DNA of 64,000 bases, taken from contig OU744453.1 of assembly GCA_916610825.1 (NCBI GenBank), positions 19,708,801 through 19,772,800 of the forward strand, given 5' to 3'. The notes under the pieces were generated by a model that made no database searches, was not told where the DNA came from, and saw only the letters and a list, made by a program, of their open reading frames with translations. Source of the DNA: Haliclystus octoradiatus (taxonomy: Eukaryota; Cnidaria; Staurozoa; Stauromedusae; Haliclystidae). The translations under genes were made by a program, and so were the position numbers. Shown here piece by piece: positions 31,201 through 42,673 of the stretch (positions are counted from its first letter, which is position 1; each line of letters begins with the position of its first letter).

Positions 31201-31713
31201 CAATTTAGGAATCCAAAACAGACTCTTAACATTCAAAGCGATTCAATTAAGGTTTAAAGAGTTCTACTTTTGGCTTAATTCTTTCCATTGTTACAGCGCT
31301 CTATTAGTATATTAATAAATATAATATAATAATATTACACTTTACAGTCAATGAATGACCAAGAGTCACCCAGTTAGTAAAAGTGCTTGTCTATTGGGGG
31401 ACATTAAGAAATTAATATATATAAATGATTAATAACAATAAGTTACATGTGTGCACCGACAAGGAATCCAAGCCCCGGCCTCCTGCACAGAGTGCGAACA
31501 CTGCCACTGCGCTATCAGTACACACTCTATTGGTATCTCAGTGCTCTATAAGTATATTAATTATATATTGTATTTTTTTTAATTCCATATCATTTTTGTT
31601 TCAGGTATTACGTGTTATCGTCACGTACAATATCGAAACTATCAGAGTCACCACTAAACAGGTTATTACTACTAATAATAGATAAACTCAAGACAGTTAT
31701 GATTAGTACATGA
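25228..31713 (+). CDS. C12orf56: C12orf56-like protein, 9 coding exons
   Basis: Exons 25228-25488, 25640-26422, 26554-26606, 27284-27422, 27817-28143, 28913-28981, 29782-29859, 30749-30924 and 31605-31713; 1995 nt, 664 residues (human about 622). Phases match at every junction. The N-terminal block YQRLDSFLQRSL..EPCVV..FKFAVL..YVLENPPRS parallels the same block in human C12orf56. Further matches are the DIYLLSSKSNFYYHLEAAW region, KKLFWK, and the end SEEFRYYV. Residues about 130-320 are Ser-rich and low complexity. No catalytic motif or membrane segment is seen and the family function is not established. If intron 8 is not removed, the frame closes early at 30961-30963 with NILW; the splice at TTTCG|GTATGC is preferred because the next exon continues the family's C-terminal pattern. 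A possible AATAAA is at 32038-32043. Confidence 0.9.
26764..26911. repeat. MITE family A, copy 8
   Basis: Begins acaatcaaacatgttataatgg and ends actggtttcactgta, in a C12orf56 intron. Confidence 0.75.
26990..27225 (-). repeat. SINE family 1, truncated copy
   Basis: Matches the tRNA-headed half of the copies at 36436, 47268 and 58722: tgtcaatgcgcagcgatgc, aaatcaaggctgag, gatatgatcagatctgaag. The minus-strand head has lost a few bases of the A box. Confidence 0.75.
28200..28655. repeat. MITE family A copy (or two partial copies) with a family E insertion
   Basis: Begins ccaaacctgttataacagcc and ends ataggtttcactata. The family A sequence breaks at 28397 and resumes after 28575, around an insertion with CAGGG/CCCTG ends. 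Confidence 0.7.
28398..28575. mobile_element. MITE family E, 178 bp
   Basis: Terminal inverted repeats of about 16 bp: CAGGGTCCAACAAAAG at the left against the inverse of CTTTTGTCGGGCCCTG at the right, with mismatches. It is nested in MITE A. Relatives are near 21640, 29262 and 43438. No clear target duplication is seen. Confidence 0.7.
29262..29400. repeat. Diverged MITE family E copy
   Basis: Contains ggtttagccttcctga, ttttttgttgaggtttgacc and a duplicated agccttccgg block. In a C12orf56 intron. Confidence 0.5.
29533..29703. repeat. MITE family B, copy 3
   Basis: gttcggataagtgaaattcccgcttatctgcaacc at the left and ggttaggcctacactgta at the right, with an internal tggataagtgc unit. In a C12orf56 intron. 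Confidence 0.75.
30105..30190. repeat. MITE family A, partial copy
   Basis: cactcacctgtctataag..ggtcaattgcc..tggttgttatactgta; one end only. Confidence 0.6.
30550..30715 (-). repeat. SINE family 3, diverged copy
   Basis: On the minus strand a tRNA-like head, TGATGGCTCAGTGGTAAAGTG, is followed by GGGTTTGATTCC, matching A and B box patterns. It shares gtgcttgt..ttgrggga with 31365-31550. Confidence 0.55.
31365..31550 (-). repeat. SINE family 3 with tRNA-like head
   Basis: On the minus strand TGATAGCGCAGTGGCAGTG (A box) is followed by GGGGCTTGGATTCC (B box). It lies in the last C12orf56 intron, some 55 bp before the terminal exon. Confidence 0.6.
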
Positions 31714-32642
31714 AAATAATAATGGAATGACAAGCAGTTTGATGGTGTAAAAGTGCGCAAATGCAATACTCAGATTATAAAAACACAATATTTCACGCAA
31801 TCGGAAATTGTTTTGTATAAAACTTTTCCTTCATTTTTGACAAATCAATTAGCTGAGCTAATTGAGATTTATAACCAAAAGTAAGTATGTACTAACTAAC
31901 ACACAATTGTTATCAAGGCAATGGAGTATGAATTGCCAATAATTAAATTATGACACATATATTAAAGTTATTTAATAATATAGGATGATATATTATATGC
32001 AAAAATAGGTAGATTTTAAAGATTACATGGTTTTATAAATAAATATGGTAATTTATTACATTATTATTCCAAATTAATTAATTTGATTTCTTTTTACTTA
32101 GATTGTAGTTTTCACAAATCCCTCAGTAGTTAGTGCAAGACAGCACAAGTTCATGTGTGTGCATAAATACCTGTAGAGCTGAGCGCCTAGTTATGAATGT
32201 TTGCAAATTTGCAATATCCATTGTCTTTGTACTAGCCACAGGCTTTTTAATAAAACAATAGGATCTGTGAACTAACTGTTTGCTCAGACTGCCTAGCTGT
32301 GTTTAAATCTGTTGAAATTGATCTGCAGTGTCGCGGCTGAGATTTAGTATTTTCTTTAGTATTGTCAAGAGAAGACTCATTTCAATCCCAAATGGATTTC
32401 AAGTCAGTCATTAATGTTTAATATGTTGAATCAATATTTGGTATAATACTCTTGAAATGTGATATAACAGTGAATAACGCATAAATATTTCAAATAGATT
32501 AAAATAAAAAACGCATAAATATTTTCATGGTGGTTTTATATCATAAATAATTTAAAAAAATCAAGATTATATCTTAATCATCTCATGTTATATACACTAC
32601 TGGTATAAATTTATAACTCTATACTAAAATATTATACTCTAG
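31714..32642. other. Intergenic gap between C12orf56 and the zinc-finger gene
   Basis: No exon recognised. A fragment of SINE family 1 (tctgttgaaattgatctgcagtgtcgcgg, about 32305-32345) lies here in the opposite orientation to the other copies. The two flanking genes converge. Confidence 0.5.
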
Positions 32643-35600
32643 TTATGTATTTATATCTATCTCTTTAGTTGATTTGTCAGTTTTATTATTTGTTTCTAGA
32701 CATTTCAAGGAATGTTTGTCTAGAAAACTCTTGGTTTTGAAAGTCTTTGAACATGTTTTGCAAGAATAAGGTTTACTTTTCGAATGAGAAAAACGATGAG
32801 CAACGATACCAGCTTGATGGCAAAATATTCGCTTACAAAAATTACATTGAAATTTGCCATCCTCTTGTTTGCATGTCGATATGTCTGTGTATAAAGAATT
32901 GTCTTCTAAAACATAGTGATTTGCTCGATGAACGGATAGACTTTTCTTACTTGGAAATTCTTTGTCACAAATGTCACACACGTGTGTTTTTAATTGGTCA
33001 TCCTTTTTAACGTGCATGTGACTTTCGTGAGATTTCGCTATTCTCAGATTTTCAAACATTCTTGGACACAACGGGCATTTAACCATTTTTTTGGTTTCGA
33101 CATGAAATTCTTTGATGTGAGCTATCAGACTTGTCTCATCGTCAAATGTTTTTGAACAAATACTACATGATAAATTGAGAAATGTAGGCATATTTAGACC
33201 AGCTAGAGGATCTTCTAATGCAGAATTTTTTGTTAGCACAGATGTCTTGCTATTAACTTTTGAATTGTGCATTTGTTTTCTATGACGAGTCATTGTACCA
33301 GACTCAGAGAAGGCCTTTCCACATACATTGCAACTGTAACAAAAGCAACAGAAAATTTTATTAAAAGAACAAATGTACCACCTCCAAGCTGTCACCAAGT
33401 CTGTTCTACTGGCCTGGTTCCTGGAAGGCCTGCAAAAAGTCAGAACGTCTTATGTTATAATTTTGGAAAATATACTAAATCTAAGTTTTAAAATCCATGT
33501 CGTTGTGCCAAGTCAAAATGTAGATTATTTAATTTTTAGATTACTTATTTAGTTTTCTTCAGACTTACGTTGTTCCCAGGAGCCAGGAGAGTAAAACATT
33601 TACGACACGCTGATCATCTGCTTGTTAAAGTAGTACTATCGATCGTATCGTTCCACTGAAGGCAGCTGAGCAATACACGGCAGCTATCGTCAAGCAATTC
33701 TCTCTGGACACTACCATTCCTTAAGGTGTCATTAAATCTGACTTGATTAAAAACTACAAAATTAGAATTTCTGAAATAGTCTATAGATCACAGCAAGTTT
33801 AGATAATAGATTGGATAATAAGGTACTAGCTAGGCCTCCATATTTCAGGTTTTGAATATTGAACAATTTGATCAGAGTCAAGGTGGATATAGGTCGATAA
33901 TAGCAGACGAGGATATTCATTTAATATCATAAGATTAGTCAAACTGTTTCGGTAAAATCAATGCCAAAAGTCAAATCTTTCATAAAATTGCTTACTATTA
34001 GAATGTGTTTTGGAACCTTTGAAACTGCTTTTGGATCCAGCAGAACGCTGAATTGATTATTCTGGCTCATTAACATAATAATTTAAATGCAATTATCCTA
34101 ACTAAACCAACTAATCTATTATTCATGTTCTGCATCATGATTGGTTACTTGAGTATGCTACATTCATACTGTATAATGTATTTATTTAGACAATGTGACT
34201 TTGTATTTTGTTGTCTCAAAATAAAAATAAATATTTTAATCAGCCCATTCACATACTTACATGTAATTCTTCTCTCCGGTGTGTCCTCGTATATGCCGTT
34301 GTAAGTCAGCAGCATAAGTAAACTGTCTTTTGCATATCTCACATTCATATTGCTTTTCCTCAGAATGAATTCTCATGTGAGATCGTAAACTATTCCCCAT
34401 CGTAAAAGCCTTTCCACATACATTACATACATAAGGTCGTAATTTCTTATGAACTCTTTTGATATGAACATTTAAATGACTATAATATCCATATTTCTTA
34501 CCACATATATCACATTCAAAACGTTTAATACCCAAATGAACATATTGATGATGAGCAGACAATGATTCTGGTCGTCTATATGTTTTATCACAATCATTAC
34601 AAGCATATGGCCGTTCATTAGTATGAGATATCTTATGCGCTTTCAAATGACCAGCAGTGTAATATTTATTACCACAAGTATCGCAAGTAAATGTTTTTTC
34701 CCGGTTATGATTGACTGGTGCTCGTTTCTTGATTTCGTAATTTGACGACTGCGTTTGTATCGGTTGAGTTTTTGACGATTGAAATGGTGGAAGTTGATTT
34801 ATGCTGTTTGGAGTTTGATTTAATGTAGATTGAATAGTTTGGTTTTCTATGAATAGATTAGTTTGAGCAGAAGGAGTTGCGTAGGTTAGGCCTACAGGTA
34901 AGTACTTGAAATAGCTTGATGCATTGTTTATAAGTTGTTGATTTGCGAGTGTCGCCGTTGTGGTTAGCGGTGGTAAAATATTTATATTTGGAGTCATACC
35001 ATTGCTAACAATAATTATATTATATACTTGACTTGGTAATGCCTGATAGCTTGTTGCACATTGGAAATTCATTGGAAATGTTTGCATAACATCGAGGGGT
35101 ATTTGAGATAATTGAGATGACAACGAAGATGTATAAGTATGCTGATCTGTTAACGTAGGTTGTTTTATTTGACACGACATGGAATAAGAATTTTCTTCAG
35201 ATAAATCAACAGCAGAATCGCAACACTTGTCATCAAGAACAGAAAGATATGATTCCAATGATTGAGATTTTCCCAGATTAAAATCATCACCAAGAGTATC
35301 ATGTGGTAGCGAAGAAAGTAAATGATTGTTACTATCTTGCTCATCTAAGAATAATAATGACCTAGAATTATTCAGATCATCATCTGTCGTGTTCAATACC
35401 AAACTAGAACAAGAGCCAGACGGTGAAAGCTGGAGATCAGTAGGGCACATCAAGAGATCCTTACAATTATTAACGTTTGTGTCATCTGTCAACATACATG
35501 GCGTAACATGACTAACATCTGAACATGAAAAGAAACTTGCGGTTTCACTATCCATTACAAAGTCTTTAACTTCCATTTCTTCACAGGGTTGTTGACGATT

Positions 35601-37399
35601 GTCTGCACAGAAAATACACACTATTGAACACACGTCCACGGTAAAACAGAAATTTGTAGGCTACCATGCAATGCTAGATTTTAGAAAGCTAGATCCTCGT
35701 CAGCTTTTTGCGATCAGAGGCTGTGCCTAGGGAGAATTCACAATTGATGTCAGCAATGGGGAAGGAGGTCTATGCAATTTGGAAGCAATTTGGAATGAGG
35801 GGATGGATGGATGGGACGATCAATAGGGACCAAAGGGCCCTCCATCCTTTTTCAAATATTATATCCGTATAGCCTCTATCCTGCATTCTGGAGTCCAAAG
35901 GAAAATCTATTTTTGGATTTAGAAACAACCGATCTGTCAATAAGTGTGGAAAATATTTTTGTATGTCATGTGGCTACGACTATATATTCAAAAGGGCTAT
36001 TCGGGTTACAACTCTATGGCATTCGCACCTACATAGATTTTTGTCGAGGCACAAAGCCACAGGAATGCACATGAAGAGAACTGAGCTGAAGAGAAATAAG
36101 CATTTTCTATTAATTTACCATCGTTCATCAGTACAGATAATCCATGGTTACAACAAACTAATTATTTGGGAGATGAAGCCCCAGTCTGCATTCCGGCGGC
36201 GCAAACCGCTCGTACTTCAGCGCCAACGCCAAATTGGCGTGGAATTTCCTCCCTCTCAGCGCTTTGGCGGTGGATTTTTGTATCATATTTTGTTAAAAAA
36301 AAACATGTAGGCCTATTTTCTATACTTGTCATTTAATTTTGGTGGGAAAATCAGGGCTACAAAATATTGGTGGCGAAAATTTCCAGAATGCAGACTGGCA
36401 TAGACCTACCTACTCCGTAAACTAAAGTAAAAGTAATATAGACGGTGTCGCCCTACCGAAGGCACCCGTACCTCTCCTCTATTTCTAGAGGAGCGGCTTT
36501 TTTCGCTGAGAGCAATGATTTTAAACGCTCTTTGTTGATCTCAGCCGCGACACTGCAGATCAATTTCAACAGATTTCATGGCAGATAGGTCTCGATTGTC
36601 AATGCGCAACGATGCGCCGCAGCTACTCACAATGCAATTCCCTCTGGATCATTCCATCCGCCATCTTTAGATGGTACTCATTTGATGTTTCAGATAAAGT
36701 CAAGGCTGAGTTAACCTTCGGAGGATTTGAACCAGCAGTCGATCAGATATGATCCGATCTGAAATTCGGTTGCTCTGCCATCTGAGCTAATCCTCCGCTC
36801 TGTAAACTGGAGCTCTGCAAAGTGGTCGATCACAGTAAGTCGAATATTTATTTTATATAGCCTACCAACAACGCTTTTAGTTCTGTAACTAGCTATTGCG
36901 TTTTATTATTCCCGTCCCTGTATCTATCTATTCCCGAATTTCCATGACTCAAGCCCCTGTTCCAATTTGATTGTAATTTTTAACTAGTAGGTAGGCCTAT
37001 CGCTTTATTTATTGATGAAGAATAATTATTTACAAAATCTCAAGCATGTTAAAATGGATCATGTAATAAGATACTCTTACGAAAGGACATGCGAACGAAC
37101 AAACTGGCGAGGCAGGTCACCAGACAACCAATAACTGACCATAAGACAGCAAGTCGAAGTTCAAACTTAAAATGGTTGTCTCCTGTGGACTAGGCTATCT
37201 ATTCGTCCCTCCCCCTGCTCGTCCATTTTCTTTGTAGACATAGCATGATTCATAAATTAGATAATTTAAAGCAATCTTACCTGATTAAAAATAAAGAATA
37301 TTCATCGATAAATCAGCATATAAACAGCATGTTGTGAGTGAAAAGTGAAGGACTTTTGAAGAGGCAATAAAAACCTGTCAGCATGGCTTTAGCGTCCAT
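32643..37399 (-). CDS. C2H2 zinc-finger protein with 11 fingers, 3 coding exons
   Basis: Exons 37375-37399 (25 nt, codes MDAKAMLT plus one base), 34261-35602 and 32643-33333; 2058 nt, 685 residues. Phases match: CTG ACA G joins AC AAT, and AT joins T TGC, which completes the TGEKNYIC linker of finger 6. Residues 10-310 are rich in Ser, Thr, Asn and Gln without a known domain. Fingers 1-5 (about 313-455) end exon 2 and fingers 6-11 fill exon 3; the last one ends in Cys rather than His. Only some linkers are of the TGEKP type. A sequence-specific DNA-binding regulator is expected; targets are unknown and orthology is not clear. The first exon is weaker than the others; the next in-frame Met is at 35574-35576. 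Confidence 0.88.
36181..36398. mobile_element. MITE with 16-bp terminal inverted repeats (CCAGTCTGCATTCYGG)
   Basis: The left end CCAGTCTGCATTCCGG and right end CCAGAATGCAGACTGG are inverse copies with one mismatch. The interior has further GC-rich inverted blocks (ccgctcgtacttcagcgcc; ttggcg). No coding capacity. Confidence 0.7.
36436..36798 (-). repeat. SINE family 1, near full length
   Basis: On the minus strand a tRNA-derived head with A box TTAGCTCAGATGGCAGAG and B box GGTTCAAATCC is followed by a shared body that ends ggtgccttcggtagggcgac. Three near-complete copies share this design. Confidence 0.85.
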
Positions 37400-37998
37400 C
37401 TTGAAATTTGATGGGGTTGCTCTTGCTAGGATCACGTGATCACAACAATATGGTTGAAGGGCATGTTGTTGCGCAGGATGCAACTATTAACTGCAGTCAA
37501 CTACCATTTGCCATTAGCAAATCAACGTATTTACAGTGCTTGTCATATTATTATAAATTACTGAGACAATTTTTAAATATGGGAGCTTGTGGGCATTAGT
37601 AAATCATCCTCAATACTTCTTCGGGACTAGCCTGATAAACGGAAAGTTGGAGGGCATTTATAGAGGGAACAGGTGTCGGAAAGGATTTGAAATGTTCTTT
37701 AAAGTAAATACCGAAATAAACCAACACGTAATTTACATTATCAACAAATTATCAACATGAGACTGATTCTGATTATATCACACAATGAGGAAATCTGTTT
37801 ATACAATTTAAGATATTATCTAGATAACTTTGAAAGAAATCCGTTGCAGTCCATTACTTGAGATTCTTCATTTGCCTCTTGTAATCCATTTGGTTTCATT
37901 TCTTTAATATTGACTTTTTACACATAGGCTACGTAATTGCTAAATTACAATCTGAAAACAAAAATAAAAATTTGGATGAAATAGTTATCCCCTGTGAC

Positions 37999-39302
<1,304 letters not shown>

Positions 39303-39380
39303 CAGCAATGTGAAATGGCACGCTATCCATAAATTTTCACAGATCACAGATAGTTAATGAATGGAAGGGTGTAGCATCCA

Positions 39381-39558
39381 GTTAGACCTGTATATAACAG
39401 CAGCCAGCTATGAGAGGCATATAAACTGAACATTATAGACATGTGGCCTTTATATACAGGGTTGATTTAATAGAAAATACAAATTTCGACATAGCAAGAG
39501 TGACCACTATAGACAGGTGACAGCTTTACAGAAGTGACAGACTGTTATAACAGTCATG
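39381..39558. repeat. MITE family A, copy 11
   Basis: Begins cagttagacctgtatataac directly after the TAA tract and ends ttataacagtcatga, with the standard interior. Confidence 0.75.
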
Positions 39559-39934
39559 AACTGTTCATAAAGTTTTGAAGCATCTGTGGAGAAGCAGAAG
39601 AAAACATGCAATGGTCTTTGATGTGATGTGTGTTTTGGATGCATAGGCCTACGTTTAGGATTTGAACACTATTACAAGCTGTGTCTGATAAAGCTTGGAA
39701 ACTTGGAAACCTGGTTTGCAGAAGGCTAGGAAATTTCAGAACAGAAAGGTAAAATGCTGGATATAACTAACATAATTAGAAAAATATGAAAATTAAAATT
39801 TTGATGATTAGTTTTAATGTCCATATTATATCGTCAAAGTAAAAATAAACAAAAAAATTAAAGTTTGGATAAGATATTAGGATTCAGGAGGAAAATGTTT
39901 TTGTCAAATTCTACAAGGAGGGGTCGAAAAATTG

Positions 39935-39989
39935 CATTATCACATCATTATCACAGCATTATCACAGCATTATCACAGCATCATCATTA
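39935..39989 (+). repeat. Minisatellite, 11-bp unit CATTATCACAG
   Basis: About five tandem copies of cattatcacag with small variants. Confidence 0.9.
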
Positions 39990-40189
39990 GCATTTCCATG
40001 TACTATCACATGAAAACTTGTGTTATTTACGAAAAACAGACTTGCAAAAACGCTGTTTCAGCCTGTTTGTGATGCCGTCTGTAGCCGAACAACGTTGAAC
40101 AGCGGGAGTTATAGTATAATGATGTTTCAGCCACTCCCCTTAATTCAGCTCTTTCTGTCAATATTACGCATACACTTTTTTTTGGGGGG

Positions 40190-40402
40190 GGGATTTTTCA
40201 TTTATCCACAAACCGGGTAAGTTTGCAGCTTTTTTTCACCGGGATGGTATGGTCGGTTAATTTGTTAGTATTTTGGAGCTTGTGTGCGTTTAATAGCCGG
40301 ATGCCCTTCCTGACGCCAACCTATAGTGCTCCAGACAGGGATTGAGCCCAAGACCATGCGGGCCGTGGTCCAATGCCCTAGCCATTACACCAAGGCCGCA
40401 CT
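40190..40402 (-). repeat. SINE family 2 with tRNA-like head
   Basis: On the minus strand GTGCGGCCTTGGTGTAATGGCTAGGGC (A box region) leads to TGGGCTCAATCCC (B box). The body contains ggaagggcatccggc and tcaccgggatgg. Relatives are at 8620-8776 and 2826-2890. Confidence 0.7.
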
Positions 40403-41145
40403 ATTGATCATTAAAAAAGATTTTGGTCTGCGCACAGGCTAGTCTTCCTGGAGATTCTCTGCAACTGATATATGTCAGTAGATTCTCTGCAACTGATATA
40501 TGCCAGTAGATATTAATAAATTGATACCTTCATTCTTTACTTTACATCGGAGCACCGGGGGGTGGCGCCATGAGGTCGACGTCAGATAATTCTCTAGCGG
40601 CCCAAACAGCAACAATGAAAACACCGGTGTGTTTTATCATCTGCCTAAAAGTTCAAACAATTTAATAAATTAATTTTAGTCATTCAAAAGAGTATGTTTT
40701 TTTGTTGAGGCTCAATTTTACTGTTACAACAGATTCTCTCATGAAATACAGCACAAAGAAAAGCTCAGATATTATGAAGCATGTCAAAGCTATCACCTTC
40801 TACCTTAAATCATCAATTCCGGATGTTATTTTTTTCCTATTTAGTGCTTGTTTGCCATTGAGGCTACTGTGTTATGTATAAACTAGTACAACTAAACTCA
40901 AATGATCTAAGCCACAAGCCAGACTTAAAAGTTTGCTGTGTGCACCTGAGATCTCAGCAGGCAGTAGTACAAACTTCACAGTTACAAATTCAAGTAAATT
41001 TAATCAAATCTCAATTGCACAAATTGCCATGTTTTCAATCTGGGCCACCAACCAAGCGGACACAGAGGTTCTATTCTCTAAGTCTATCGGCATATCAGCT
41101 GACAGAAACTTGTTTCGAGGAGTGTTCTTTTACTTTATTCATTAA

Positions 41146-41344
41146 AGGAGCAAAAATGACCGGCAGGCGCTACGCACTTAGGATCACGTGCATGTTTATT
41201 GTTTATAACACAATGTTCATTGTTGACATGAATTTATTACAAATTAGGCTTGCGTATAACAATAGTTTCAAAGCGAGACGGTTGAATTATGCTAAGCATA
41301 AATTCAAATTAATCTCGCAGCGGTCGCCGGTCAATTTTGCCCCT
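41146..41344. mobile_element. piggyBac-like MITE, 199 bp, TTAA-flanked
   Basis: Exact TTAA at 41142-41145 and 41345-41348. The inverted ends AGGRGCAAAAWTGACCGGC match with two differences. TTAA duplication is the hallmark of piggyBac-type insertion. No transposase. A nested relative is at 57619-57809. Confidence 0.85.
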
Positions 41345-41995
41345 TTAAATTGAAGTTAAAATGTATTTCTGTTAGAGTAGGCCAGTTATCATGTTGCTAT
41401 CCTATAAATAAAATTTACAAATGAATCAAGTGACATTGACTTTATTGCACTCCAGGTCCTGTTTGGGAAACATTATGTTACTTCGAAGATATTCGGCATA
41501 GAAAAGGGTTGGCGTGAGAAATTCGCCGTGGCGCAAAACTTCAGTAAAGACCAACAAATTTACTAGTAGGTAAGGATTGAGGTGTTTTGAAAATTCATTA
41601 ATAAAGAACCCCTGGGATATCAATATCATTAGATTGAGACTTCTCCTTTGCCCAGATATGCATGTCCCAAGCCCCCTTCAACTTAGGACCCTAGTCAGAT
41701 TATCGCCATGAGACATGAGTCACATTCATGATCCATTTAACTGCCCGCCTGCCTGCCCAGCTGCCCCCTGTCACTAATTAGATTAAAATTCTGGAAACAT
41801 ATCTATAAGGCACAAAACACCACCACAGATTATAATTAGAAAAATTTGCTATTGCGCTATCATTTTATCCAGGGCAAGTAAGACGGTAAACCTAAGCAGC
41901 CTGGTGTGGGCCTATCTATAGGCTAGTGACCTAGTGTGTCACTGTGTCAGTGACAGTGTCACAGACTCACAGTGTCATTTTCTTTCAATCTTACC

Positions 41996-42110
41996 ATCGC
42001 CAAGGATTCTTGTAAAGACTGACAATAAAGCCTTTGCCTTGTCCTAATATTGACGTATCAGGAGTTGATCCTTTTATTGCTCTTGATTTTGTGGATCGTT
42101 TGGAATCCAT
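41996..42110 (-). CDS. Candidate first coding exon of an unrecognised minus-strand gene
   Basis: The ATG at 42110-42108 has A at -3 and G at +4 and opens a frame of 38 codons beginning MDSKRSTKSRAIKGSTPDTS and ending SLYKNPWR. It runs into CGATG|GTAAGATT, a strong donor that splits a Trp codon. The N-terminal half is basic and Ser/Thr-rich. A hydrophobic frame at 41426-41660 could follow, with a weak acceptor after GGGCAAAG near 41660 that would keep the frame; this is unproven. It is divergent from TMBIM4, 563 bp away. I do not recognise the family. Confidence 0.4.
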
Positions 42111-42673
42111 TTGAATTATTAAGAACTTGGAAACAAAGTGGTCAAAATGCACACACTGCACGCGGTCAAAATGTTGAGTTTGGAAATTAAATGAAAATCA
42201 TGACATCTTGATTAAGCCTCGAAAAATACATAAATGTTTCAATATTAACTGGGGGTTAGTCTTACTTCAAAATAGAAAATAGGTTTGGATAAAACAGTAC
42301 TAATAATCTTTAATTAAAATATTAATCAATTTCACTGGACTAAATATATATTATTCTACGAAATTTGATAGATGATATGCTGGTTTTATCCTTAGAATTC
42401 GAAATATTGATTGAAATTATTAAACAGGTATAGATTATTCTACCCCCGTATTATAAAGAGTGACGTTCCTTGTTTTCTTTTTGATGTCCAAAACTTCACA
42501 AAATATCTATCCAACCATTACGAAGAAGTTTTGTATCATCGATGTAGCTTACAGCGACTAAAAAAGAACTAAACACCGTTCCTTTTAAGCGTACCAACCT
42601 TATTCTTATTGGATTATTGGTCTTTCGACTTATCTGCAAACTCATATCTTGTGTGTTATTAAAGCTATAAGCC
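42111..42673. promoter_or_regulatory. Upstream region of TMBIM4, possibly shared with a divergent gene
   Basis: An inverted CCAAT box (attggattattggtc) lies about 50-60 bp before the TMBIM4 start. No TATA box is obvious. If the exon at 41996-42110 is real, this is a bidirectional promoter. Confidence 0.35.

Larger units (their letters stand above)
35603..37374. other. First intron of the zinc-finger gene
   Basis: Contains a MITE with CCAGTCTGCATTC ends (36181-36398) and a near-complete SINE family 1 copy (36436-36798). Open frames at 35811-36310 (+) cover repeat sequence and show no conserved domain. Confidence 0.6.

Noticed and set aside
35603-35639. MDVCSIVCIF start of the zinc-finger protein
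   Set aside because: This is intron sequence with a pyrimidine tract and CAG acceptor; the upstream 25-nt exon joins in phase.
36750-36800. Real tRNA gene at the SINE heads (also 47640 and 59080)
   Set aside because: A and B boxes are present, but the cloverleaf is imperfect and the head is always followed by the same SINE body.
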